Source: Bathynomus jamesi | Lineage: Eukaryota > Arthropoda > Malacostraca > Isopoda > Cirolanidae | DNA: 64,000 nt | Assembly: GCA_023014485.1 (NCBI GenBank) | Contig: JAJOZX010000482.1 | Span: forward strand, 372,001 to 436,000 | Direction of reading: 5' to 3' | Part shown: piece by piece, positions 50,696 to 60,855 of the stretch | How positions within the stretch are numbered: the stretch's first letter is position 1 | Layout of the letters: each line of letters opens with the position of its first letter | Made by a program: the position numbers and the translations under genes | Notes under the pieces: generated by a model | Databases searched by the model: none | Told to the model about the DNA's origin: nothing | The model's input: the letters and a program-made list of their open reading frames with translations, nothing else

Positions 50696-53488
50696 CACTG
50701 GTATGCATATGAAATTTTCTTGTCTGCTGTGAGGGTTTTTTCAACTCATATTATATAATTCGACCATGCTGAATTCGAAAATGACATTGGTTTTCCTCAA
50801 TCAGGTCAGGTTTTTTCTCTATTGGCCATTTATTATAAGTCCAATTTTATCCCCAAATTTATTGATTTTTTTAGCTTAAACACTGTAGATACGAGTCATA
50901 TTATAAGAACACTCATGAAAAATGAAAACATTGTGTGAATAAATACTTTTATTCATACAATGAATATGGAAAAAAGTTTATTGAGGAAGGAATGAAGTTT
51001 TTTGGCTTTCCGTCTGTGTTTTTCTTCGGGCACGTCTCGCTTCAAACACCAGCAATAGTCCGCCAGCATATTGATATCCCAGTTTCCCTGGTACCTCTCT
51101 TCCATTATTTTGATATCTTGGTGAAATCGTTCACCTGTTCCTCACTATAATCCCCGCAATTTTCAGGAAAATAGTCCAAGTGGGACCACAAAAAGTGCAT
51201 TTTTATGGACATGCGCGACCCATGAGCTTTGAAAGCTTCCATCAAGTTTTCGACAACGGACTCGTATTCTGGACTTCTACGCTTGCCAAGAAAATCAGTG
51301 ACAACTGATTTGAATGCCTGCCAGGCATTCTTCTCAGTTGGAGTCATTGCGTTTTCGAACTGAGTATCCTTGATCAAAGTTCGAATTTGAGGACCATCAA
51401 AAACCCCAGCATTTAGTTTAGCATCAGATATATGAGGAAATTTACTCTCGAGATATCGGAATGCTGAACCCTCCTTATTCATTGATTTGATGAAATTTTT
51501 CATCAAGCCCAGCTTAATATGAAGTGGTGGGAGCAAAATTTTTGTTGGTGGTACAAGGGGCACTGAAGCGACATTATGCGACCCAGGTTCAAAATTCTCT
51601 CTGGATGCCCATTCACGCTGTGCATAGTGCTTCTCATCCGCTCGGCTATCCCATTTGCAGAGGAAACATGGGTATTTCGTGTATCCCCCTTGCATTCCCA
51701 ATACAAATGCCACAATCTGAAAAAAAATGAAAATATTTAAAGAATTTAGAGAATTTGTTCTATCAGATAAAAAAATCTATGCATTGGACTGTATCACTTC
51801 TGTGGGGAAGTTAAGTGTTCTTATACACTCTCAAATAACCTTTGGAAAAACAACATAGTCAATAGCAATAGTTTACTTATGATATTAGTATTACCTTCAA
51901 ATCTCCACAGATCCTCCAGTTATGTTGGTCGTATACGAGAGCATCCAGTAAAATTTTCATGTTATCGTAGCTCTCAGTAAGTTGCACGGAATGTGCTACA
52001 GGGACTGATGCAACCCTATTCCCAATGTTGAGAAGTACTGCTTTCAAACTTCGTTTAGACGAGTCTATAAATAGCCTCCATTCTGATGCGTTATATGGCA
52101 GGCCCAAGGATTCGATTAGCCCCTCAACATTGCAGCAGTACACTAAGGAAGAGGTATTTTCGTGCACTGCAAAAAACTTGCGGAATTCTTCCTCTCGTTT
52201 CCTATACCAGGAGAATGTTGTTCCCGGAGCCAGCAAGTTGTCCTCTCGAAGTCGTGAGCCCAAGATCTCGGCAGCTAATTTGGAAAGTCCTAAATCCCTG
52301 GTAAGATCATTAAGTTTGGCCTGGTTGAGAGGCCTCGGCTCATTTGAAGCGGTATTTTGAGGTATATACGACTGGGACTGGTCATTGGCATTGGTCATTG
52401 ATTCATCATCAGAATCATCGAAGTCCAGGGTTTGAGGTGGGTCGGGTATTGGAATTCCAGGACCATGGGGTACAGGTCTCATAGCAGAAGGAATGTCAGG
52501 GTATACAACAATGTGTTTATTCTTCTTGTTAACTCCTGAAAATAGAAACACAGAAACATGGATATAAAACTTGCATATGAAATAGAAGAAGCATTCAGAC
52601 AGTGGCGGCTCGTGAGGGAAGGCTGCGGTCTGTAAGATATGAAATAGGTCGATGGAGTCTGTATATTTTCTTTCTTTTTCATTCATATTGTCCCTTCGGG
52701 GACAATATGAATGAAAAAGAAAGAAAATATACAATCATTGTATATGTAAATGTAACTTGTATACAATATGTATGTGTAAATGTATTTTCTATAACAATAT
52801 GTATATGTAAATGTATGATTACCATTATGGTGAATATTATGCTATATATGGTGAATATTACATTATGGTGAATATTATGTCAAGTTTCATACGAGGATTT
52901 CAAAATATTTAAGAAAAATAAATTTATAAGCCCACCTTGGAGGTTTGTCATGCAGAAATAGCAATCTGTCACGTGATCCTTTCCTTCTCTCCAAATCATG
53001 GGAATTCCAAAAGGCAAAGATTTCGCTCTGCCTTTGCTCCATCTTCTCAAATTTTCAATGCACGTCTTGCAGCACATATGAGGGGCGAAATTTTTGTCCT
53101 GGTTCCCTAGCTTAATTCCAAAGTATGCTCTATACATTGTCTTCACAAATTTAATGATTTGGGACTGGTTATTTGGCATGGTAACCGTCCCACATATGTA
53201 GCAGAATCTATTGGGATCATTTTTACACGCTCTATTCATTATGAAATATTTTATCTATATGCCTGAAAAGTAAAAAAAGATATTATACAAGTGAAACAAG
53301 TGATGATAGATGTTACTGTTCCAATTCCGCTTTGACAAAATCACGAAAAATTATATTTTACTTATGAGGCCATAGCCGGATAACCTGAGCTGATTGAGAA
53401 AAACGGATTGCAGATTCGAAATCAGCAGGAAACACTCTATAAGAATCACTTACAAAACCCTTGACAGCAAAATTGATGCATACCAGTG
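50696..53488 (-). mobile_element. 2.8-kb CACTG-ended DNA transposon with unassigned transposase
   Basis: The TIR CACTGGTATGCAT (50696-50708) is repeated inverted at 53476-53488. A further inner similarity ('CTCAATCAG' + 'TCAGG') lies about 115 bp in at both ends. The flanks carry a 3-bp duplication TAA (50693-50695, 53489-53491), and deletion of the element plus one TAA restores the BEL reading frame '...LALI/IRHHLN...'. CACT-type ends with 3-bp TSDs recall the CMC (CACTA/Mirage/Chapaev) group. The sole gene is a three-exon gene on the minus strand. Confidence 0.9.
50958..53239 (-). CDS. Candidate transposase of uncharacterised family, three exons, one frameshift
   Basis: Exon 1 (53239-52936) starts 'MNRACKNDPNRFCYICGTVT' with a Cys-pair finger ('HMCCKTCIENL', 'CYFCMTN'). 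It ends at GTGGGC; exon 2 (52535-51895) starts after TTTTCAG with 'VNKKNKHIVVYPDIPSAMRP' and ends 'WRICGDLK' before GTAATA. Exon 3 (from 51716, after TTTTTCAG) reads 'VLGMQGGYTKYPCFLCKWD', 'LPPLHIKLGLMKNFIKSMN' and 'HSRMSIK'-type sequence, then 'SHLDYFPENCGDYSEEQ'. Splice phases fit exactly (304+641 nt). A one-base frameshift near 51130 precedes 'GERFHQDIKIMEERYQGNWD'. I know this as an abundant unannotated arthropod protein family. A DDE reading (D in 'FIDSSKRSLKAVL', D in 'CGDLK', E near 'EEQGERF') is inference. Confidence 0.75.
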
Positions 53489-54477
53489 TAATTAGACATC
53501 ATTTGAACCAGTTTAATGACTCCTTAACACTAAATTTCCTCAAGGAACATTTTTATGTAGACAATCTAATAGGCTCAACATCAACAAAATCTGAATTATC
53601 TAAGGTCTATGAACACTCTCAAAACATTATGCAACAAGGTAACTTTGAACTAAGAGAGTGGATTTCAAATGATGAGGATTTAAACAAAAAGATTTTAAAG
53701 GATAATAATGGTCTTACTGAACCATCAGACAGAGTTAAAACTTTAGGTATGAACTGGTATTTGGATGCAACTTCTAACAATCATGATTCAATCTGCACTA
53801 AAGGTTTTAAACTTGATGAGGAAGCTAACACTAAAAGACAAATATTATCAGAAGCTTCAAAGATTTTTGATCCCATGGGTCTATTCCTGCCTTCAACAAT
53901 AAAATCAAAGATTCTCCTCCACGAAGTTTGGAGGACAAAAATGTTGGGTGGGATGAGCCAATAACAACTGAAGATCAAAAATCTTGGAAGAAGTTAGCTG
54001 CTGATTTAACAAAAGTGCAGAACATTAAAATACAAAGGTGCTGTGGGTTTAGAAATAAACCCCAGAGACTTCATGTGTTTGCTGATGCAAGCACACAGGC
54101 TTATGGGTGCTGTGCGTACCTTGTAAGTCCTACAGAAAGTCATCTAATTTATGCAAAAGGGAAAGTTGCACCTCTCAAACCTACCCGAACCATACCTCAA
54201 TTGGAACTATTGGCTGCTGCATTAGCCATTAAAACCATTTCATTGCTTAAGGATGCTTACCATGATGTAAACATAACTGATATCCACATCTGGCTCGACA
54301 GTCAGATTTGTCTTGCCTGGATATGGAATGATAGCATTAATAGTAAGAACATTTTTGTAAGAAATAGGCTAAAAGAAATAGCTGAAGCTAATGAAAGCCT
54401 ACAAGTCAACTTTCACTAAGTTCCAACTAAACAAAATCCAGCAGACTTTCTGACCAGAGGTTTATCCTACAAGCAAG

Positions 54478-56310
54478 TTGTTGAAGTCAAACAAAACTTG
54501 GTTCATGGGACCTAAGTGGCTCTGTAATACAGACCAATGGCCTGTGGAACAAGTTAACTTGACATTAAATTTAATCTTTTCGAATAAAAAGGTTGAACCA
54601 ATCACTAATTATGAACATTATTCTGATTTCAACAAACTTGTCAGGGTCACAGCCTACTGCTTGAGGTTTGCTCACAACTGTTTAACTACAATTAACAAAC
54701 AGCTAAATAAGAACAATCACAATTATACAGAAGTTGCAACCAAGTACTGGATAGGGCATGCACAACAAAAGGAGTACAATAAAGAGTTAGAATTCTTGAC
54801 TAATAGCAAAGCTGGGCACTTGCGGGGTTTTTTGCGGTACTGCGGTACTGCGGTACTACCGCACTACCAAACCGGTACCGCATAACGCAGTACCGCAAAG
54901 GATCGCTGAAAGTACAGCAGTACCGCTACCGCATTTTTTGCGGTACTGCGTTATGCGGTACCGGTTTGGTAGTGCGGTAGTACCGCAGTACCGCAGTACC
55001 GCAAAAAAAAAACGCAAGTGCCCAGCTTTGCTAATAGGAAACAAACAAAAGAGCCTGTACCATCAGTAGTTGTGGATCTAAATTTGTTCAGAGATGAGGA
55101 AGGTCTTCTAAGGTGTAAAGGGAGATTAGACAAATCAAAACTGTCTTACAAAAGCAAACATCCAATCCTTTTACCAAGATTTAGCTATCTGACAACATTA
55201 ATCATCAGACAAACACACAATGATGTACATCATATGGGGGTACCACAAACACTAACTGCATTAAGAAAAACTTATTGGATACCCAAGGGAAGGATCACTG
55301 TTAAAGCAGTTCTGAATGAGTGTGTCACATGTAGGCGTATTCATGCTAGGCCCTATAGGAAACCAAATCCTCCTGCTTTGCCAGAGGAGAGAGTAGGGGT
55401 GGTTGATACTGAACAAAAAATGTACATTATACTGTTTACATGTGCTGCCTCACGAGCTGTTTATCTGGATGTTGTGGAGGACCTTACAGCAGAATCTTTT
55501 GTTGCTGTCTTTAAGAGATTCTGTGCACGACACTCGGTACCCAAGACAGTTTGGACTGACAATGCTACATATTTCAAGGCTGGTGAATAGGTCATTAACG
55601 ACTTGTTAAGCAATGAAGTCACACAATTATATGGACAAAATTCAAACATAAAGTGGAAGTATATTCCAGTTGCCTCTCCTTGGTATGGTTTCATCTGGGA
55701 GAGGAATATACAAACAGTAAAGAATTGCTTGAAGAAAGCAATTGGTAAAAAATAGATACACTTGTTTGAGTTGCTCACTCTCCTGGCTGAGATTGAGAAC
55801 ATCATCAACAATAGACCACTCACTTATGTGAGTGACAACATTAATAACCCGGAACCATTAACTCCAAATCATTTGATTCGGGGAGAACAAGTTAGTCTCC
55901 TGCCGGACTACAATATAGACTCGTCAGAAAACCCAAACTGGACTCAACGACATGATGAACTCCAGACTAAGTTACAACACTTAACTAGAGTTAAAGCTCA
56001 TTTCATTAAACAGTGGAAAACTGAGTACTTGATGGATCTAAGGGAGAGACATAAACAAATGACTAAGAAGGATTGGTCTGACACAATTAAGTTAGGGGAC
56101 CTTGTTCTCATACATGACAGTACTCCAAGACAATACTGGCCTCTGGCTAGAGTTTTAGAACTCAGACCAGGGGCAGACGGGGTAACAAGAGTGGTCAAAT
56201 TAAGGACTTCAACGGGTGACACAACAAGAGACATTTCATTTCTCTTTTGTACCCCCTACAGTCTGGACCCAAAACAATGGACTTTGGAGAGCCCTCTCCA
56301 CCGACAGTAA
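54478..56310 (+). pseudogene. BEL integrase with DUF5641-like C-terminus, deleted and interrupted
   Basis: 54478-54800 is the connection domain; the MITE at 54807-55030 follows. 55040-55590 shows the HHCC zinc-binding region ('IRQTHNDVHHMGVPQTL', 'CVTCRRI') and part of the catalytic core ('TCAASRAVYLDV', 'VWTDNATYFKAGE'). Residues expected between 'LPEERV' and 'TEQKMYI' are deleted, removing the first catalytic Asp. Stops at 55588 and 55753 interrupt the core. 55762-56310 ends with 'NNRPLTYVSDN', 'LTPNHLIRGEQVSLLP' and a DUF5641-like tail ('PRQYWPLARVLEL'). Confidence 0.9.
54807..55030. mobile_element. 224-bp palindromic hAT-type MITE
   Basis: Starts CAAAGCTGGGCACTTGCG and ends with its inverse; nearly the whole element is one hairpin made of GCGGTACTGCGGTA-type repeats. 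CTAATAG is duplicated at both sides (54800-54806, 55031-55037), a 7-8 bp TSD. The terminal AGCTGGGCACTT is shared with the 49133-50137 element, suggesting related transposases. Confidence 0.9.
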
Positions 56311-56464
56311 CAACTGGAGACACTGAACTTCCAGTAACTATCCCCTTGACAGTAGGAGCGGTAACGCATCCTACTACAACATTGACAGACACAAGACCTC
56401 AGCGACAAACAGCGTTAAAGGCGCGACTAGTTTTACAACAAAAAATAGATGCTGGGGAATTGTA

Positions 56465-57192
56465 ATTTCATCTTCTAACTTTCACTTTTCCTTTTCTTAT
56501 GGTAAAGACCATGGATAGTTTCATCCTATGGATGTACAGTATATTTTCTCTTCTAATTAAATGCTACATCTTCTCCATGAGAAGGTGAGGATAGTCACTG
56601 TTAATCAGATTAACAGGCATTTACAGTCAAATAGTTAGCTAGTCTACACTCAGACATAAAAATTGGTGACAATGACACCAAGATTTTTATCTCCCGGGGC
56701 CCCCAGTATATGGAAAACTGATACGTGTGGGTAGTTGGGAGGTAACGAAAATGGTCCACTGATTAGGTAGGTAGTTAATCTAACAATTATTAAATTCCTT
56801 TTATGTCAATAACTGGGTGGATGAAACCAATTGGTTGCTCACCAGAGTTATGCTCCACATTAGTATTTATATACTGTGTGATAGAGCGTGCTCGGTAATA
56901 CACATACATTACCGATCAACCAACTGAAAAAAACCAAGAGGACGCTGGTGGAAAAAGCCCCGCGAAAAAGGACTGGGGGAACGAAAAGAGGCAACGAGAG
57001 AACAAGACGGAACGGAGAGAAGGAAGAGGCTAAACAACAGAAAAAGATCCCCACCAGCAAATACGCTCTCAACAATTGAGAAAAGAGAAGAGGGACTGTC
57101 TAATAACACTCGGTAAGTGATCAGTTGTGTTTTTTAGCCCAGTTAATTAAGGGACATAAATTAAGCTGGGTCAGACAAATTAGGCCTACATT
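56465..57192 (+). other. BEL 3' untranslated region and probable 3' LTR
   Basis: No coding content beyond the DUF5641 end. Near 56660-56715 'AAATTGGTGACA' and 'CCCCCAGTATATGGAAAA' also occur at 59567-59652, just ahead of the second LTR of the next element. By analogy a 3' LTR would start around 56703 (TATATGGAAAACTG) and run to about 57192. No partner LTR was found 5' of gag, so this is tentative. Confidence 0.4.
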
Positions 57193-57196
57193 GTGG

Positions 57197-58003
57197 TATG
57201 GAAAAACCACAACATGGTATCATATGTGGTACCTTTATTTCATAATTAAATATAAATTATTAATTAATTGAATTAAATATCTATACAAAATTGGCTCGGG
57301 ATTGGCGACATAGCCTAATGGGAATGAAATGATTGCCATACATACATAGAAACCGTATGTAGGCGTCGGGTCTGTACAACCACGAGAAACCTTCATTTAT
57401 ATCACGTGAACTAAATTTTCCATTTGCTAACCCATGCAAAATACAAGGAAGAAAGAGTCAACAACCTTTGCAAAATCAGCAATTTATACGAAAATATGAA
57501 GATATATTAAAGGAACGGCTCTCAGGGCTGTTTATGTTACAGCGAACGCTTTAAACAGGGAAGACGTGTTTTAAGTTTTCCCTCAAGTTCTGAGTGAATT
57601 CCTTTAATAAAATTAATACATAAAATAGGATAGGCCTATCCCCAGCAGTGTCTATATTGTGACAGCCCATATTTATTACAAGACGTTAACTCATTGCGTA
57701 ACTCCATCGTGGCGGCCCTACACCGAAAATGATCGTAACGCCCTGCATCGAAGCAAACTAAGATCCATCAAAATTAAGGTGAGGCAATTTCATTTTCATT
57801 CTAATATTAGGCGTCTAAAATCCCGACGCTAAAATTACCATAAACAATTAAATATAAAGAGGTCCTTTAAAGACCTACATTCATAACTCTCTAACGAAAA
57901 TATATAGGGCTTTTGTCGTTCACTCTCCACTGAAATCTGCTGGACATTTCCAACGGATGAGGGTAACAGGCAATCAACCCATAGCTCTATATAGTTTTTC
58001 ATA
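57197..58003 (+). repeat. Left long terminal repeat
   Basis: 807-bp direct repeat; differences from the right copy are a few 1-9 bp indels (for example GACGTGTTTTAAG versus GACGTTTTTAAG) and scattered substitutions. Confidence 0.8.
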
Positions 58004-58322
58004 TGGTGGCCCGTATGTGGGGAAGGGTTATCTGCTGTGAAAACCTTAACCTTGAATAAAATAACAAAACAGAATTAAAACAAACAAAAAAATAATAAAA
58101 TTACGCTTTATCAAACATTTTGACATCTGAACAGAATTTATTCCATGTTTGGCTTTTTCATTACATATAAATAATAATAAATTACGAAGCCTACCTCACA
58201 AAGTAGACCCTACTCTTTACACTCAAGGCCTATTCTAACTAAAAACACTAAATTTATAATTCAACCTATGGTGTAGGTTATAAAATTTATTTCAGCAATT
58301 TAACTTACTCATAAGACTCATT

Positions 58323-58765
58323 AACATCACAAAAATTAAGTGCAGAACTGTAACATCACAAAAATTAAGTGCAGAACTGTAACATCACAAAAATTAAGCG
58401 CAGAACTGTAACATCACAAAAATTAAGCGCAGAACTGTAACATCACAAAAATTAAGCGCAGAAATGTAACATCACAAAAATTAAGCGCAGAACTGTAACC
58501 ACAAAAATTAAGTGCAGAACTGTAACATCACAAAAATTAAGTGCAGAACTGTAACATCACAAAAATTAAGTGCAGAACTGTAACATCACAAAAATTAAGT
58601 GCAGAACTGTAACATCACAAAAATTAAGTGCAGAACTGTAACATCACAAAAATTAAGTGCAGAACTGTAACATCACAAAAATTAAGTGCAGAACTGTAAC
58701 ATCACAAAAATTAAGTGCAGAACTGTAACATCACAAAAATTAAGTGCAGAACTGTAACATCACAA
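58323..58765 (+). repeat. 29-bp minisatellite, ~15 copies
   Basis: Unit AACATCACAAAAATTAAG plus TGCAGAACTGT (29 bp), nearly identical in tandem; one unit is shortened near 58499, and a block of units carries GCGCAG in place of GTGCAG. It has no spacers, so it is not a CRISPR-type array. It lies in the interior of the LTR element. Confidence 0.97.
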
Positions 58766-58998
58766 AATTAAAATTATACATACAGTATATAAATATATAC
58801 AAAACAAAGACTGTGTTAATGAAAACAGGGCTGGAGTATTGTAATATTTCCTATGGAAAATAAATTAAATTGCAACACCCTTTCATTTTGGAAAGAGTGA
58901 GGACTTTATAAAATGCTACACCTTTTATATTAAAAAGTGAGGAAAAACAAAAATGGAATAACAAATAAAACGTAAATTAATTATAGGTAATCTAAGAT

Positions 58999-59275
58999 GG
59001 GTTTTGTGGCCTTCCCTTGGCCACAGCCCAAACTATTACAAGGGTTTTGTGGCCTCCCCTTGGCCACAACCCAAACTATTACAAAGGTTTTGTGGCCTCC
59101 CCTTGGCCACAGCCCAAACTATTACAAGGGTTTTGTGGCCTTCCCTTGGCCACAGCCCAACTATTACAAGGGTTTTGTGGCCTCCCCTTGGCCACAACCC
59201 AAACTATTACAAGGGTTTTGTGGCCTCCCCTTGGCCACAACCCAAACTATTACAAGGGTTTTATGGCCTCCCATG
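58999..59275 (+). repeat. 43-bp minisatellite, ~6.5 copies
   Basis: Unit starts GGGTTTTGTGGCCTCCCC and contains the hairpin-forming GGCC...TTGGCCAC words and CAAACTATTACAA. All three plus frames are open through it because the unit lacks stops; these are not genes. 59280-59643 downstream holds no gene. Confidence 0.97.
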
Positions 59276-59643
59276 GCCAGAGACCAAACAACATAAAAAC
59301 AGTACAGGATTCAAAGCCCCAAGCCCTCCAGATCTACCTGTGGAGGAGTAACATTTACTCCACTAAAACTACGGGTATTGACTAGTCTGAAGTGGTAGGA
59401 GGTTTGAATACAGTACAAACTCTTTCAACCAAACAACATAACATGGAAGTACAGTACATTTCAATTAACTCACCAACGTAGAAGTCATTTTAATTAAAAC
59501 ATAAATCATTAACAAAACAAACATGACAAAACTCCAAAACAACATTAGTAAACCAGCATTTAAAAATTGGTGACATAAAATTTACACAGTTTATCAAAAA
59601 ATTTGATCTATAACATACAAATTTTTCTCCGGCCCCCCCAGTA

Positions 59644-60462
59644 TATGGAAAAACCACAACATGGTATCATATGTGGTACCTTTATTTCATAATTAAATAT
59701 AAATTATTAATTAATTGAATTAAATATCTATACAAAATTGGCTCGGGATTGGCGACATAGCCTAATGGGAATGAAATGATTGCCATACATACATAGAAAC
59801 CGTATGTAGGCGTCGGGTCTGTACAACCACGAGAAACCTTCATTTATATCACGTGAACCAAATTTTCCATTTGCTAACCCATGCAAAATACAAGGGAGAA
59901 AGAGTCAACAACCTTTGCAAAATCAGCAATTTATACGAAAATATGAAGATATATTAAAGGAACGGCTCTCAGGGCTGTTTATGTTACAGCGAACGCTTTA
60001 AACAGGGAAGACGTTTTTAAGTTTTCCCTCAAGTTCTGAGTGAATTCCTTATAATAAAATTAATACATAAAATAGGATAGGCCTATCCCCAGCAGTGTCT
60101 ATATTGTGACAGCCCATATTTATTACAAGACGTTAACTCATTGCGTAACTCCATCGTGGCGGCCCTACACCGAAAATGATCGTAACGCCCTGCATCGAAG
60201 CAAACTAAGATCCATCAAAATTAAGGTGAGGCAATTTCATTTTCATTCTAATATTAGGCGTCTAAAAAAGTCTAAAATCCCGACGCTAAAATTACCATAA
60301 ACAATTAAATATAAAGAGGTCCTTTAAAGACCTACATATTCATAACTCTCTAACGAAAATATATAGGGCTTTTGTCGTTCACTCTCCACTGAAATCTGCT
60401 GGACATTTCCAACGGATGAGGGTAACAGGCAATCAACCCATAGCTCTATATAATTTTTCATA
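59644..60462 (+). repeat. Right long terminal repeat
   Basis: 819-bp direct repeat matching 57197-58003; includes an extra TCTAAAAAAG-like 9-bp duplication near 60262-60275. Confidence 0.8.
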
Positions 60463-60699
60463 GTGGTCTAAGACCTAACACCAACTCATAGCTTAACAAA
60501 GGTGAAGGTAAATTACCCTAACCTAATTTGGTGAGGAATCCTACTGTGGACCTCAATTTACTCTGCCCGCTCTGGACCATTTCCGGAATCTCTAGGCTGA
60601 TCCCTACAAGGCTAGGCTTAACCTACTCTATAGTTAGACTGGAGATATTAGGGGTGGGTTAATTGGGGACCAATTCATACAGAGCATATTTCAAAACTG

Positions 60700-60855
60700 G
60701 GATACCATTCTCAAGATGAAAATCTTTGGTCTGATCTTCGTTTGGGCCCACCGAGAACGAGACTCTCCCCCCCGTATATGGAATCACTCAAGGCTTTGGT
60801 TGGTTGGTTCTTTGCCCTTGGCCATCACAACTATGCGAGGTGGATTCCCGTGCAC
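60700..60855 (+). pseudogene. Fragment related to the Academ-like protein family
   Basis: One frame reads 'VFVWAHRERD', then after a frame change 'SLKALVGWFFALGHHNYARW' and 'IPVH', ending exactly where the hAT begins. The 'HxNYARW' block also occurs in the gene at 2547-5779 ('DHTNYARWMPVY'). It is a short remnant, 5'-truncated. 60463-60700 has nothing recognisable. Confidence 0.6.

Larger units (their letters stand above)
50138..54418 (+). pseudogene. BEL reverse transcriptase and RNase H, interrupted and frameshifted
   Basis: RT begins 'ELPWKINCPALRDNLKVAK', with 'YRQDAPTTKLRVVYNCS' and 'DKYALQSDISKAFLRI' (first catalytic Asp). It is cut at 50695 by the CACTG element and resumes at 53492 with 'RHHLNQFND' and 'EHFYVDNLIGST' (YVDN catalytic motif, seen in BEL). 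A frame change near 53930 precedes RNase H: 'RLHVFADASTQAYGCCAYL', 'TIPQLELLAAALAI' and 'IHIWLDSQICLAW'. A stop at 54418 interrupts 'KQNPADFLTRGLS'. Excision of the insertion restores the frame exactly. Confidence 0.9.
47279..57192 (+). mobile_element. BEL/Pao LTR retrotransposon with three nested insertions
   Basis: The gag, protease, RT, RNase H, integrase and DUF5641-type C-terminus are all recognisable in order. Three DNA transposons sit inside it (49133-50137, 50696-53488, 54807-55030), each with its own TSD. Removing them gives about 5.9 kb from gag to 57192, a normal BEL size. Frameshifts and an integrase deletion make it inactive. A 3' LTR candidate starts near 56703; no 5' LTR was found. 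Confidence 0.9.
57197..60462 (+). mobile_element. Coding-free LTR element (LARD/TRIM-like)
   Basis: Direct repeats of 807 and 819 bp (57197-58003, 59644-60462) are about 98% identical by eye. They begin TATGGAAAAACCACAAC and end TTTTTCATA. GTGG is duplicated outside (57193-57196, 60463-60466). TGGTGGCCCGTATGTGG directly follows the left LTR, in the position and with the TGG start of a primer-binding site. The 1.6-kb interior has two minisatellites and no gene. It depends on another element's proteins. Confidence 0.75.

Noticed and set aside
58323..58765. Regularly repeated 29-bp units resembling a CRISPR array
   Set aside because: Units are directly adjacent with no unique spacers, and the DNA is eukaryotic; it is a minisatellite.
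58997..59385. Three overlapping 99-122 aa ORFs rich in PWPQPK/ATTQTI repeats
   Set aside because: They are the three frames of one 43-bp tandem repeat without stops; no sign of a gene.
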